Of a DNA stretch of 43,957 nucleotides, positions 32,356 to 40,296 are shown piece by piece. The stretch lies in contig JAFVQC010000039.1 in assembly GCA_017504995.1 (NCBI GenBank), forward strand, positions 1-43,957, written 5' to 3'. This DNA is from Clostridia bacterium. Its GTDB lineage: Bacteria > Bacillota > Clostridia > Oscillospirales > CAG-272. The position numbers and the translations under genes are program-made. The first letter of the stretch is position 1; each line of letters starts with the position of its first letter. Under the pieces are notes generated by a model, which was not told the DNA's origin, ran no database searches, and was given only the letters and a program-made list of their open reading frames with translations.

Positions 32356-32829
32356 ATGTTTATTTATTCCTTACGGGCGAGCACGTTGAAATTTTTCGCG
32401 GTGATCTGCGTGGCTCTCGTTACCTTGATTACCCTGATCGCCTTCGTCCCCGCGTACGGGGAAAGCGCCTCGGTGTCAAAGGATGCCGAAATCAAATACG
32501 ATGACGTGAAAACGGCGGAGGATCGGATCGAATTCCTTCGACAGTTCGGCTGGGAGGTCAAGAGTGAACCTGTGGAGACGGCTGAGGTGACGATCCCCGC
32601 GGAATTTGACAAGATCTTTACGGGCTATAACGAGATCCAAAAGCGGCAGGGGTTGGATCTTTCCGATTACAAAAAGAAAAAGGTCATGCGATATACATAC
32701 GAGGTCACCAATTACGAGGGTGCAGAGGGGACGGTCTATGCCAACATTCTCGTTTACCGCAATCGGGTGATCGGCGGCGACGTTTGCTCCGCCGACGTGA
32801 CGGGATTTATTCACGGGTTGGAGAAATAA
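32356..32829 (+). CDS. DUF4830-containing secreted or membrane-anchored protein
   Basis: 157 residues. An N-terminal hydrophobic anchor or signal (about 10-33) is followed by the DUF4830 domain: RIEFLRQFGWEVKSEPVE, VTIPAEFDKIFTGYNEIQK, QGLDLSDYKKKKVMRYTYEV, then GTVYANILVYRNRVIGGDV and GFIHGL. The family is typical of Clostridia and of unknown function. GGGAGG precedes the ATG. Confidence 0.85.
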   Translation: MFIYSLRASTLKFFAVICVALVTLITLIAFVPAYGESASVSKDAEIKYDDVKTAEDRIEFLRQFGWEVKSEPVETAEVTIPAEFDKIFTGYNEIQKRQGLDLSDYKKKKVMRYTYEVTNYEGAEGTVYANILVYRNRVIGGDVCSADVTGFIHGLEK

Positions 32830-32877
32830 TAATAGCAGAATCGGTTATGAGATTTTTCACAAGAATATTGTGATTTC

Positions 32878-32927
32878 GTAGGGGCGATTCAAGAATCGCC
32901 CGCGGGTCATTCGTGAATGACCCCTAC
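32878..32927. repeat. REP-like palindromic element with two inner hairpins
   Basis: GTAGGGG and CCCCTAC enclose two hairpins, GGGCGATTC/GAATCGCCC (32882-32901) and GGGTCATTC/GAATGACCC (32904-32923). The GTAGGGGCGA start matches the REP arms inside RAYT copy 2 (39733-39760). It lies 170 bases before RAYT copy 1. Confidence 0.85.
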
Positions 32928-33035
32928 AAAGAATACATAACCTATCGTGGGGGCGCCCATTGATCAGCAAAACAAAAAGAAAGTTTGAAAACCAAAACAG
33001 AGCGTAATTGCCCCGACAGGCAAACGAATATATAA

Positions 33036-33080
33036 AAAATCGGCAGAAGGATTGCTCCTCTGCCGATTTTGTGGTATAAT
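33036..33080 (+). promoter_or_regulatory. RAYT copy 1 promoter inside a hairpin
   Basis: AAAATCGGCAGA (33036-33047) pairs with TCTGCCGATTTT (33059-33070). The -35 TTGCTC (33052-33057) sits in the loop and TATAAT (33075-33080) follows the stem, 17 bases apart. The same layout occurs before RAYT copy 2. Confidence 0.75.
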
Positions 33081-33096
33081 GGGGTGGGTGATGGAA

Positions 33097-33606
33097 ATGG
33101 AAGAACGAAAATACAGAAAGACAACGAGATTAAAGATCGCAGATTATAACAGTAATCAAGTTATATTTTTGACGATCTGCACCGAGAAACGGCGCTGTAT
33201 TCTTTCTCGTATTGTAGGGACCGACGTCCTCGGCGGTCCAAAAATCGAATTAACCGAATATGGAAAAATTGCAGAGAAATATATCAATCAATTAAATAAT
33301 TTTTATAATGATCTTTCGGTGGAGAGTTACGTGATCATGCCCAATCACATTCATATTTTGTTATGGGTAAAGGGCAATGAAAATGGACCGTCGAGGACGC
33401 CGGTCCCTACAGTTCAGAATACAATTCCCGCGAAGTTTTTATCAACTTTTAAAAGATTTTGCAATAAAGAATGTGGGAAGAACATTTGGCAATATCGCTC
33501 CAACGATCATATTATTCGCAATCGCGAGGATTACGAAGAACATTTGCGATATATCTACGAAAATCCTACTCGTTGGTGCTATGATGAATTGTATGTCGAA
33601 AAATAG
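33097..33606 (+). CDS. REP-associated tyrosine transposase (RAYT), copy 1
   Basis: 169 residues of the IS200-like Y1 transposase fold. Metal site HIH in MPNHIHIL; catalytic region DHIIRNREDYEEHLRYIYENPTRW, where the YENP tyrosine is the likely nucleophile. Bases 33213-33240 and 33384-33411, within the frame, form an inverted pair of 28-bp REP sequences (26 of 28 match) encoding IVGTDVLGGPK and GPSRTPVPTVQ. The ATG at 33097 is chosen because RAYT copy 2 starts at the equivalent place and GGTGAT lies upstream. RAYTs cut and move REP palindromes. The AT-rich body differs from neighbouring genes. Confidence 0.9.
   Translation: MEERKYRKTTRLKIADYNSNQVIFLTICTEKRRCILSRIVGTDVLGGPKIELTEYGKIAEKYINQLNNFYNDLSVESYVIMPNHIHILLWVKGNENGPSRTPVPTVQNTIPAKFLSTFKRFCNKECGKNIWQYRSNDHIIRNREDYEEHLRYIYENPTRWCYDELYVEK
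33213..33240 (+). repeat. REP arm inside RAYT copy 1, forward
   Basis: 28 bases from TGTAGGGACCGACG; the inverted partner is 33384-33411. Confidence 0.85.
33384..33411 (-). repeat. REP arm inside RAYT copy 1, inverted
   Basis: On the minus strand it starts TGTAGGGACCGGCG and matches 33213-33240 at 26 of 28 bases. Confidence 0.85.
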
Positions 33607-33656
33607 AGAGAAGGGCTTATTTATCCTACACATTCGTTATAGAAAAGGAGATCAAA

Positions 33657-34223
33657 ATGAACCATAGAGATTATATTGACTTTTTGAATATGATAGAAAA
33701 ATTAAAATGCAATACTCGTCATTCTTGGACTTCAAGTGGCAGACAAGAGTCGGTTGCGGAGCATTCGTGGAGACTTGCTGTTATGGCTATGTTGTGTGCA
33801 GACGAATATCCGACATTGGATATCAACAAAGTGATTAAAATGTGTTTAGTCCACGATTTTGGAGAGGCAATAACGGGAGATATTCCGGCTTTCTTAAAAA
33901 ACGAAGCGGACGAAGAAAATGAAGAAGTTGCCATAAGAAGTCTGATTTCCTTTTTGCCGACCACCACAAAAGAGGAACTATTTGTTCTTTTTGAGGAAAT
34001 GAAAGCGATGGATACGGATGAGGCAAAATTATATAAGTCACTTGATAATATGGAAGCATTGATCGCTCATAATGAAGCGGATATTTCAACTTGGATTCCG
34101 AGAGAGTACGAGGAAAATCTTACATATGGTCAAAAAAACGCGGAATGGTCCGAATGGACAAAGGAGTTGAGAAAGGTTATTCGACAAGATAGTATGGACA
34201 AGATAAATGGAGTAGGAGAATAA
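33657..34223 (+). CDS. HD-domain hydrolase (YfbR-like 5'-nucleotidase family)
   Basis: 188 residues. HD metal residues are visible: His in RQESVAEHSWR, the HD pair in LVHDFGEAITGDIP, and a later Asp in DNMEALIAHNEAD. This matches the YfbR/HDDC2 group, which removes phosphate from deoxyribonucleoside monophosphates. Substrate not proven. AAAAGGAG precedes the ATG. It follows RAYT copy 1 and its AT content and codon use resemble that transposase more than the housekeeping genes. Confidence 0.85.
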   Translation: MNHRDYIDFLNMIEKLKCNTRHSWTSSGRQESVAEHSWRLAVMAMLCADEYPTLDINKVIKMCLVHDFGEAITGDIPAFLKNEADEENEEVAIRSLISFLPTTTKEELFVLFEEMKAMDTDEAKLYKSLDNMEALIAHNEADISTWIPREYEENLTYGQKNAEWSEWTKELRKVIRQDSMDKINGVGE

Positions 34224-34228
34224 GCATT

Positions 34229-34263
34229 AAAAAACGGCAGAGTTTTTTTCTGCCGTTTTTTTT
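34229..34263. terminator. Bidirectional terminator between the HD and GH2 genes
   Basis: AAAAAACGGCAGA pairs with TCTGCCGTTTTTT over a T-rich 7-base loop, with T-runs on both strands. Confidence 0.95.
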
Positions 34264-34273
34264 GTGTGTGAAA

Positions 34274-36553
34274 TCAATCTTTTTTCACGGGCTTTTTGAT
34301 CTTATTGAGCTTTTTGTTCATTTTCAAAAGCTCTTCCTTGGTAAAGGAAATATTCATCATGCCCATCATGCTGGTCAAGCGAAGCACGGTAAAGCCGCCC
34401 ATCATCTGCATCAGACCGCCGTCGGCTTTCAGATCCACCTCGAAGCCGCCCGATTTCTTGCCTTCCGCCTTGTCCTTTTTGTTGGCGTCCATCTTTTTCT
34501 TGATCTTCAGTCCAACGCCGACGAACCACATCTTTCCGCGCTTGGATTGCATGATATCCGAGATCTTGTCGTTCAGGGAGAAGCGACCCTCGGGGGCATC
34601 GATGTCAAACCAGTTAAGGACCGCGCCCTTTTCCACCAGAACGTAATCCATATTCATTTCGGCAACCTTGCGGATTTTTCCTTCGTCGGAAAGCTCGCCC
34701 GCCTTGGCAACGATCACGCTTTCGCCCTCGTTCTTTACGTCGAAATAGAAGAAGTGATCCTCGGCAGTCTTTTTGCCGATGCTCTCGCCGTTTACGAACA
34801 GCTCGACCTCGGGCAGGTTGGAATAAACGGTGACCTTGGTGACGTCCTCTACGCGGTCAATATATCGCTTGCCGCACAGGTGAACGAAGGGATCGACCTC
34901 GGGAGAAACCAGCCATGCCTTATAGGCGTAGAAGGCATCCTTCTTATAGGTTCTGTCCATGGTAACCAGACCCTTGTGATTCTGTCCGTTCTCTCCGCCC
35001 TCTGCTCTTGCGTCCGCGCCGAAATCGAACATATTCCAAACGTGGGTTGCCCAGATATATTTTCTGGTGAAGAGCTGCTTGATCAGCTCCTCGTGATAGT
35101 AAGCCTGATATTCCTCGGTGTAGTCCCCCTGCTTCGGGTCGCTGGTATGCCAGTTGAGCGCCTCGCAACCGTATTCGGAGCAACCGATGGGAATGCTCGG
35201 ATGGGTTTCGTGGAACTTGTCGAACCAAGGACCGTTCATTGCCGTTTCTCCGCCGTACCAGCCGAAATAGTGGTTATAGGATACCACGTCGGGGATCAGC
35301 AGATAGGGATCGTCCATCTTGCACATGGAAACGGCGGCGATGGTGGTCAGACGGGTCTTATCCATTTCGTGAACCAGATCGTTCAGGATACGGTGGTTTT
35401 CCAGCAGATCGTCGTTTGAGCCGCCGATGGAGATCTCGTTGGAAAGTCCCCAAACCACGATGGAGGGGTGATTGTAGTTCTGGGAGATCAGCTCGGTCAT
35501 CTGAGAGACGGTGTTTTCCCGTCCGCCCGTCATGTGTTTGGAAATATAGGGGATCTCTGCCCAAATGACCAGACCGCGCTCGTCACAGAGGTCATAGAAA
35601 TACCGGTCGTGCTGATAGTGCGCCAGACGAATGGTGGTTGCGCCCACCTCGCAGATCAGATCGATATCCTCCTCGTGATGGGCGGGGAGCAGTGCGTTGC
35701 CCACGCCCCATCTGTCCTGATGACGGGAAACGCCGCGAAGCGGATATTCCTCGCCGTTGAGGATAAAGCCGCGGTCGGGATCGATACGGAAGGTACGGCA
35801 GCCGAAGCGGTTGCAAACGTTGTCAAGCACCTCGCCGTTCTCCATGATTTCTACCTCGCAACAGTAGAGGTAAGGATCCTTCCGTCCGTTCCAAAGGTGA
35901 ACGTCCTTGATCTCAAAGGTAACCTTCATCTCGGTGGATTCGATCTTTTCAAGTTCGTTTTCATCCTTGTCATAGATGGTATAAACGAGAGATTGACCTT
36001 CCTTGAGATTTTTCACAAACGCTTCGACCTCAACGGTAGCGTCCGTTCCGTTTACGTTGGGGGTGATCTTGATACCCGGTGCGCCGTAGTAGTCCAGATC
36101 GAAGTGGGCTTCGTTGACACAGATCAGATCGACGTCTCGGTAAAGACCGCCGTAGAAGGTGAAGTCCGCCATCTGAGGATAAACCGTTTCGTTGGGGGCG
36201 TTATCCACGATCACCGCGATCTCGGTTTTTTCACAGAGCGCATCGGTAATATTGACGCGCCAAGTGGAATAACCGCCGTCGTGGTGCGCCAGCTTTTTAC
36301 CGCCCACGTAGACGTCGGCGGAAGAGTTTGCTCCTTTGAATTCAAGATAATAGAGGTCTGCCTTGGGAAGGTCAGCCGCCTTTAGCTCCTTGACGTAAAG
36401 GCAAGAGCCGCGGAAGTAATCGTTTCCGCCGTCAAAGCCGTCCTCGGCGTTCCAGGTGTGGGGCAGGTTGACCGTTACGCCCTCGCGCACGGTTACGTCT
36501 GCCGTGTTCTTGGCAAACAGCCAGTTTTCATTTAAATTTACAATATTTCTCAC
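34274..36553 (-). CDS. Glycoside hydrolase family 2 beta-galactosidase-like enzyme
   Basis: 759 residues from GTG at 36553 with AAGGAG 7 bases away. N-terminal sugar-binding jelly roll (VNLPHTWNAEDGFDGG), beta-sandwich, and TIM barrel with RGVSRHQDR. The acid/base is probably Glu373 in GLSNEIS and the nucleophile Glu460 in CSEYGCEALNWH. A Gly/His-rich LAHYQHD loop fits beta-galactosidases. The last 100 residues (from about 657) are an odd extension rich in Lys and Met, with MMGGFTVLRLTSMMGMMNISFTKEEL, which is not a catalytic GH2 part. No signal peptide: acts in the cytoplasm on imported sugar. Lies behind the GPH transporter gene in one operon. Confidence 0.9.
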   Translation of the reverse strand: MRNIVNLNENWLFAKNTADVTVREGVTVNLPHTWNAEDGFDGGNDYFRGSCLYVKELKAADLPKADLYYLEFKGANSSADVYVGGKKLAHHDGGYSTWRVNITDALCEKTEIAVIVDNAPNETVYPQMADFTFYGGLYRDVDLICVNEAHFDLDYYGAPGIKITPNVNGTDATVEVEAFVKNLKEGQSLVYTIYDKDENELEKIESTEMKVTFEIKDVHLWNGRKDPYLYCCEVEIMENGEVLDNVCNRFGCRTFRIDPDRGFILNGEEYPLRGVSRHQDRWGVGNALLPAHHEEDIDLICEVGATTIRLAHYQHDRYFYDLCDERGLVIWAEIPYISKHMTGGRENTVSQMTELISQNYNHPSIVVWGLSNEISIGGSNDDLLENHRILNDLVHEMDKTRLTTIAAVSMCKMDDPYLLIPDVVSYNHYFGWYGGETAMNGPWFDKFHETHPSIPIGCSEYGCEALNWHTSDPKQGDYTEEYQAYYHEELIKQLFTRKYIWATHVWNMFDFGADARAEGGENGQNHKGLVTMDRTYKKDAFYAYKAWLVSPEVDPFVHLCGKRYIDRVEDVTKVTVYSNLPEVELFVNGESIGKKTAEDHFFYFDVKNEGESVIVAKAGELSDEGKIRKVAEMNMDYVLVEKGAVLNWFDIDAPEGRFSLNDKISDIMQSKRGKMWFVGVGLKIKKKMDANKKDKAEGKKSGGFEVDLKADGGLMQMMGGFTVLRLTSMMGMMNISFTKEELLKMNKKLNKIKKPVKKD

Positions 36554-36603
36554 GAAAATTCTCCTTGCTTTTTAGCGTAAAAAATTCTTTTGTTTTTAAG
36601 GAA

Positions 36604-36631
36604 GGTGTCCGACATATTACGGTCGGACACC
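36604..36631 (-). other. Intercistronic hairpin between transporter and GH2 genes
   Basis: A perfect 10-bp stem (GGTGTCCGAC with GTCGGACACC) over 8 bases, without a T-run. It may stabilise the upstream message or lower GH2 expression. Confidence 0.6.
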
Positions 36632-36644
36632 CAAAGGTCAAAAA

Positions 36645-38246
36645 TCAAGCGACGGTATCAGGGGTATCTTCGGTTGCCACGTCTCTGCCCAGATCCTTGT
36701 TCATTTGAGCCAAGGTCTTTTTGTCAAGATTGTAGATTACCGCAATTCCGATAAACTGAAGCACTGCACTGAACATATAGAGTCCCGCAACCAGCCAACA
36801 CATATTATGTGCAGTTTGGGCTGATTGTCCGATGGTTCCATAGGACGACTGATATCCAAGCCAACCCATAAGGAGAAGAACCATAGAGGGACCAATTCCT
36901 TGAGCAAGCTTACGGAAGAAGGAATGGAGCGAGTATACAGTTCCTTCCTCACGTGTTCCGAATTTCCATTCGTTATAATCGATTGCATCGCCCATCATTG
37001 CCCAGGATACACAGGTATAGAAGCCCATGCCGATACCAAATACCACAAGACCGAGCAGATATACGATAAGCGCGGTAGTTACATCCTTTATCAGTGGGAA
37101 GATCAGCATAATCACACCGCCGACGAGGGAAACCATCGTGCCGAATACAGAGGCTTCTTTTTTACCGAATTTCTTGACGATCTTGGTAATGAAGGGCATA
37201 AACAGGAACATGGGCAAGAATCCAACCATCTGGACGATACCCGACAGCGACGCCATATTGAAATAGGTTGCAAACATGATTGTTGTCGCGGTTGAGGCGG
37301 CATTCATTCCAAGGAACATACCCATTGCCGCAAGGGTCGCGCCAACGGCGGGGCGGTTTTTCATGAACTTTCCAAACGCCTTGATCACGTTGAATTTTTC
37401 GCCGCCCTCGCTTGTCTTGACGGTATTCTCGTCAACGCGAATGGTAATGGTTTTGAGCATGAAGAGGAAGGACATAAATCCGATCACACCCATGATCAGA
37501 GCTGCCCAAAATACTCGTTCGCCTAAAAGAATTTCAAGCTGCTTACCCGTCAAAGGACTGAGTACGGCATCTCCAATTTCGTAGGCTTCGCCCGTCAAGG
37601 GATTGCTGTGAAAATTCTCGGCGCTGAACTTCTCTGCGGCATCCTTCGGAATTTCAATTTTGCTCAAAAAGTCGGTCGTGCCATCGTAGGTGACCTTTCG
37701 CCAGATCAGAATGGGAAGGATCATGCTCGGAAGCATATTTCCGATCATCGAACCGATGGATCTCCAAGTGGAAAGCTGTGCGCGCTCACCGACGTCCTCG
37801 GTGACAACAGAAAGCATCGAACCGTAGGGCACGTTTGCGACGGTATAAAACGCGTCCCAAACGATATATCCGAGAATGAAAAGGACAGCCTTCAGAACTA
37901 CGGGTGCATTAGGGAATGGGAGAAATACCGCGGCACCGCCGACGAGAAGACCGCAAGCGCCGATCAAGATGTAGGTCTTGAACTTGCCCATCTTGTATTT
38001 TCTCTTATCGTTGTCGATCAGAGAACCGATCAAGGGGTCGTTTACCGCATCCCATATCTGAACGAGAAGGAGAAGAATGGAGAGAAGTCCTGTTTCGAGC
38101 ATCATGAACACAAGCCAGAAGGTCTGAACCGTGTTTTTGAGGGAAAAGCTCATATTACAGCCGATGTCTCCCGCGGCATAAGCAAGCTTGTCCCGTATGC
38201 CAAACTTGCGATGCCCGTTTGCATCTAAGGATTTTTCCTTTTTCAT
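36645..38246 (-). CDS. GPH-family (MelB-like) sugar:cation symporter
   Basis: 533 residues, about twelve TM helices. Family marks: KLAYAAGDIGCNMSFSL at the start, LLLVQIWDAVNDPLIGSLIDN, then VANVPYGSMLSVVT and RAQLSTWRS, and CVSWAMMGDAIDYNEWKFGTREEGTVYSLHSF in the second half. A charged cytoplasmic loop of about 60 residues (KIEIPKDAAEKFSAENF) is longer than usual. Imports galactosides or similar glycosides with Na+ or H+. GGAGG stands 6 bases before the ATG at 38246. First gene of the transporter-GH2 operon. Confidence 0.9.
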   Translation of the reverse strand: MKKEKSLDANGHRKFGIRDKLAYAAGDIGCNMSFSLKNTVQTFWLVFMMLETGLLSILLLLVQIWDAVNDPLIGSLIDNDKRKYKMGKFKTYILIGACGLLVGGAAVFLPFPNAPVVLKAVLFILGYIVWDAFYTVANVPYGSMLSVVTEDVGERAQLSTWRSIGSMIGNMLPSMILPILIWRKVTYDGTTDFLSKIEIPKDAAEKFSAENFHSNPLTGEAYEIGDAVLSPLTGKQLEILLGERVFWAALIMGVIGFMSFLFMLKTITIRVDENTVKTSEGGEKFNVIKAFGKFMKNRPAVGATLAAMGMFLGMNAASTATTIMFATYFNMASLSGIVQMVGFLPMFLFMPFITKIVKKFGKKEASVFGTMVSLVGGVIMLIFPLIKDVTTALIVYLLGLVVFGIGMGFYTCVSWAMMGDAIDYNEWKFGTREEGTVYSLHSFFRKLAQGIGPSMVLLLMGWLGYQSSYGTIGQSAQTAHNMCWLVAGLYMFSAVLQFIGIAVIYNLDKKTLAQMNKDLGRDVATEDTPDTVA

Positions 38247-38282
38247 AAAAAGCCTCCTTTTTGTTGACAATAAGATAGTTAT

Positions 38283-38311
38283 ATTATACACGAAAAAAAG
38301 AGGGAAGTCAA
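38283..38311 (-). promoter_or_regulatory. Promoter of the transporter-GH2 operon
   Basis: On the minus strand TTGACT (38306-38311), 17 bases, TATAAT (38283-38288). No regulator gene lies next to it. Confidence 0.85.
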
Positions 38312-38340
38312 GCCGATTTGTTAAATATGTTAAAATTGCA

Positions 38341-38380
38341 AAAAAACGAAGGATCTGACACCGCGCGGTGTCAGATCCTT
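38341..38380 (-). terminator. Terminator of the YitT gene
   Basis: A perfect palindrome GGATCTGACACCGC/GCGGTGTCAGATCC (38351-38378) is followed on the minus strand by TTCGTTTTTT. Confidence 0.9.
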
Positions 38381-38449
38381 CCCAAATAAGATAAAGTATC
38401 CAACTGAATGATATCGCAAAAGAAAAATATTTTTAAGAAATTTTACGAA

Positions 38450-39337
38450 TTAAACCCGTCTTTTGAAGTTTCCAAACACTTCATTGACCTGTTCAAAGCT
38501 GGCAAAGGTGTCGGGATAGGACTTGATGATCTTCATCATTTCGCCGATCTGTCTTTTGTTGATAATACAAATCAGCATATATTTATCGGTGTCCGAAAAC
38601 ATGCCGTGCACTTGGATCTTCGTGACGCCATGCCGCAGGCGGGTCATCAATTCCTCGGATAATTCATTTGGACGGTTTGTAATAATTTCAAACTTATATC
38701 CGTTTTTCATTCCGCTTAATCCTCGATCCACAAGGATATTTGCCACAAACAGGTTCAGCAGCGTGCAGATCACGGGGGTTATTTTCATTCCATACACGAA
38801 AAAGGCGATGAATACTACGCTTGCATCCATAATAAAGGAAATATAAGCAATATTCATATCGGGCTTTGCTTTTTTTATAAGAGCAGAGATACCGTAAGTG
38901 CCACCGCTTGCTCCAAATCTTCGCAACATGAGAGAAAAACCAAATCCGGAAATGACACCCGTGGCAATGCAGGCGAAGACGATATTGAAATCGTCTTGGT
39001 TATTTGCCAAGCTATACGGTTTTGCGCCGATCAGCTCGTAAAGGCGGGGCGTAAAGGATTGTACGACCATATAAAGGCTCAACAGCGCCCCGAGCTTTTT
39101 GTCAACGAATGCGCTGAGCAGAATGAAAATAGGCAAATTAAACGCAATCATTAAAATGGACCAACTTACCTTGCCCGCGAACAGATGGTGCGTAATGGTA
39201 GCAAGTCCGCCGACTCCGCCGGGAGCAAAGCCGTTGCTATTCTGAAAGAAATGATAGGCAGTGCCTACGATGATTCCCGCAACGATAGCGCACAAAATAT
39301 CTTGCGTAAATTTTTTGATGTTTTTTTGGTTTTTCAT
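38450..39337 (-). CDS. YitT-family membrane protein (DUF161 and DUF2179)
   Basis: 295 residues with about five TM helices and a soluble C-terminal DUF2179 domain. Family marks: NGFAPGGVGGLATITHHL, GVISGFGFSLMLRRFGASGGTYGISALI, and the C-terminal part MFSDTDKYMLICIINKRQIGEMMKIIKSYP. YitT-type proteins are of unknown transport function. GGAGTGG precedes the ATG. Single gene with its own promoter and terminator. Confidence 0.9.
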   Translation of the reverse strand: MKNQKNIKKFTQDILCAIVAGIIVGTAYHFFQNSNGFAPGGVGGLATITHHLFAGKVSWSILMIAFNLPIFILLSAFVDKKLGALLSLYMVVQSFTPRLYELIGAKPYSLANNQDDFNIVFACIATGVISGFGFSLMLRRFGASGGTYGISALIKKAKPDMNIAYISFIMDASVVFIAFFVYGMKITPVICTLLNLFVANILVDRGLSGMKNGYKFEIITNRPNELSEELMTRLRHGVTKIQVHGMFSDTDKYMLICIINKRQIGEMMKIIKSYPDTFASFEQVNEVFGNFKRRV

Positions 39338-39384
39338 GATTCCACTCCGAAGAAAAATTATTTTGACAAAAAATTCACTTTACT

Positions 39385-39413
39385 ATTATAGCACGGGGAG
39401 ATTCGTTTGTAAA
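39385..39413 (-). promoter_or_regulatory. Promoter of the YitT gene
   Basis: On the minus strand TTTACA (39408-39413), 17 bases, TATAAT (39385-39390). Confidence 0.8.
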
Positions 39414-39434
39414 GAGTTTTAAATAAAATTATAA

Positions 39435-39470
39435 TCAAAAAGAAGGAGGCACGCGAGGTGTTTCCTTCTT
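39435..39470 (-). terminator. Terminator behind RAYT copy 2
   Basis: AAGAAGGA and TCCTTCTT form the base of a 13-bp stem, with two wobble pairs further in, followed on the minus strand by TTTTGATTA. Between it and the gene lie three further small palindromes (CGACAG/CTGTCG, GCCTTTGTA/TACAAAGGC and GGGC-AAA-GCCC, about 39508-39550). Confidence 0.65.
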
Positions 39471-39553
39471 AATTGTGAAGCGCGGACGAAAAAGATATTT
39501 TTCGACAGACTGTCGCCTTTGTATTACAAAGGCATCGGGCAAAGCCCATGTCC

Positions 39554-40087
39554 CTATTCTTCTGCATATAATTCGTCGTAATACCATCGAACAGGGTTTT
39601 CGTAGATATATTTTGATCTGGTTTCAAAATCCTGTTTGTTTCTGATTACATGTTCCACGAAAGATTTCTGCCAAATAGGACGTCCTATCTTTTTGGTGAC
39701 AGCTCCCTTAAATTGCTTTACCATCCTATCTACCGTAGGGGCGACCTGTGGTCGCCCGTATTTATCGGCAGAAATGAAAACCATAATATGCAAATGATTA
39801 GGCATGATAACGTATGAACACAATGCTACCCCGCCGTATGTTTTATGCCATTTTTCCAATTCCGCCATTACAACATTTCCAATATCAGACAACGGGAGAT
39901 TTTGCGGGCGAACACAGTTCGCCCCTACGGAGTGCCATTCAAACGTTTGCAGATTCAGCGTATCACTCCAGAAGTAATTCTTTCTGTTTTCAGTACAGAT
40001 TGTTATAAAATATGCACCGGGAGAACTATAGTCAAAGTTTTTTAAACGGATATCTTTTCTTTTTGGTAATTCTTTTTCTTTATCCAT
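39554..40087 (-). CDS. REP-associated tyrosine transposase (RAYT), copy 2
   Basis: 177 residues, related to copy 1 but diverged. HLH metal site in VIMPNHLHIM; catalytic region HVIRNKQDFETRSKYIYENPVRW. Within the frame, 39903-39930 and 39733-39760 form an inverted pair of 28-bp REPs (25 of 28 match) encoding SVGANCVRPQN and GRPQVAPTVD, at positions equivalent to copy 1. The REP sequence is GTAGGGGCGA-type, matching the free REP at 32878-32927, and different from copy 1. The ATG at 40087 aligns with copy 1, and AGGGTGAT precedes it. Confidence 0.9.
   Translation of the reverse strand: MDKEKELPKRKDIRLKNFDYSSPGAYFITICTENRKNYFWSDTLNLQTFEWHSVGANCVRPQNLPLSDIGNVVMAELEKWHKTYGGVALCSYVIMPNHLHIMVFISADKYGRPQVAPTVDRMVKQFKGAVTKKIGRPIWQKSFVEHVIRNKQDFETRSKYIYENPVRWYYDELYAEE
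39733..39760 (+). repeat. REP arm inside RAYT copy 2
   Basis: 28 bases from CCGTAGGGGCGACC; the inverted partner is 39903-39930. Confidence 0.85.
39903..39930 (-). repeat. REP arm inside RAYT copy 2, inverted
   Basis: On the minus strand it starts CCGTAGGGGCGAAC and matches 39733-39760 at 25 of 28 bases. Confidence 0.85.
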
Positions 40088-40103
40088 TTCTATCACCCTA
40101 CCC

Positions 40104-40144
40104 ATTATAACACAAATCGGCAGAGAAAACAAGTTCTCTGCCGA
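40104..40144 (-). promoter_or_regulatory. RAYT copy 2 promoter inside a hairpin
   Basis: TCGGCAGAGAA pairs with TTCTCTGCCGA (40117-40144). On the minus strand the -35 TTGTTT (40127-40132) overlaps the loop and TATAAT (40104-40109) follows, 17 bases apart. Same layout as copy 1. The 150 bases between this and lctD hold nothing I can name. Confidence 0.75.
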
Positions 40145-40296
40145 AACTTTTGTGACTGTCATTTCTCCGCTGAGAATGCAGAGAAGAGGCGTATCCTTCC
40201 TTTGTTTGACGCGGGGAAAAGAACTTGAAGCTTTACCGAGAACGATAGATAAAAGGGTTTAGGCAATAATTACTTGTGTTTGAAGTTAAGAAGTCC

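Noticed and set aside
34262-35419. 385-residue open frame on the plus strand
   Set aside because: It is antisense to the GH2 gene, whose catalytic motifs are clear on the minus strand.
38319-38336. Rex operator before the GPH transporter promoter
   Set aside because: TTGTTAA-ATAT-GTTAAAA keeps only one good half-site, and no other convincing Rex site was found in the window.
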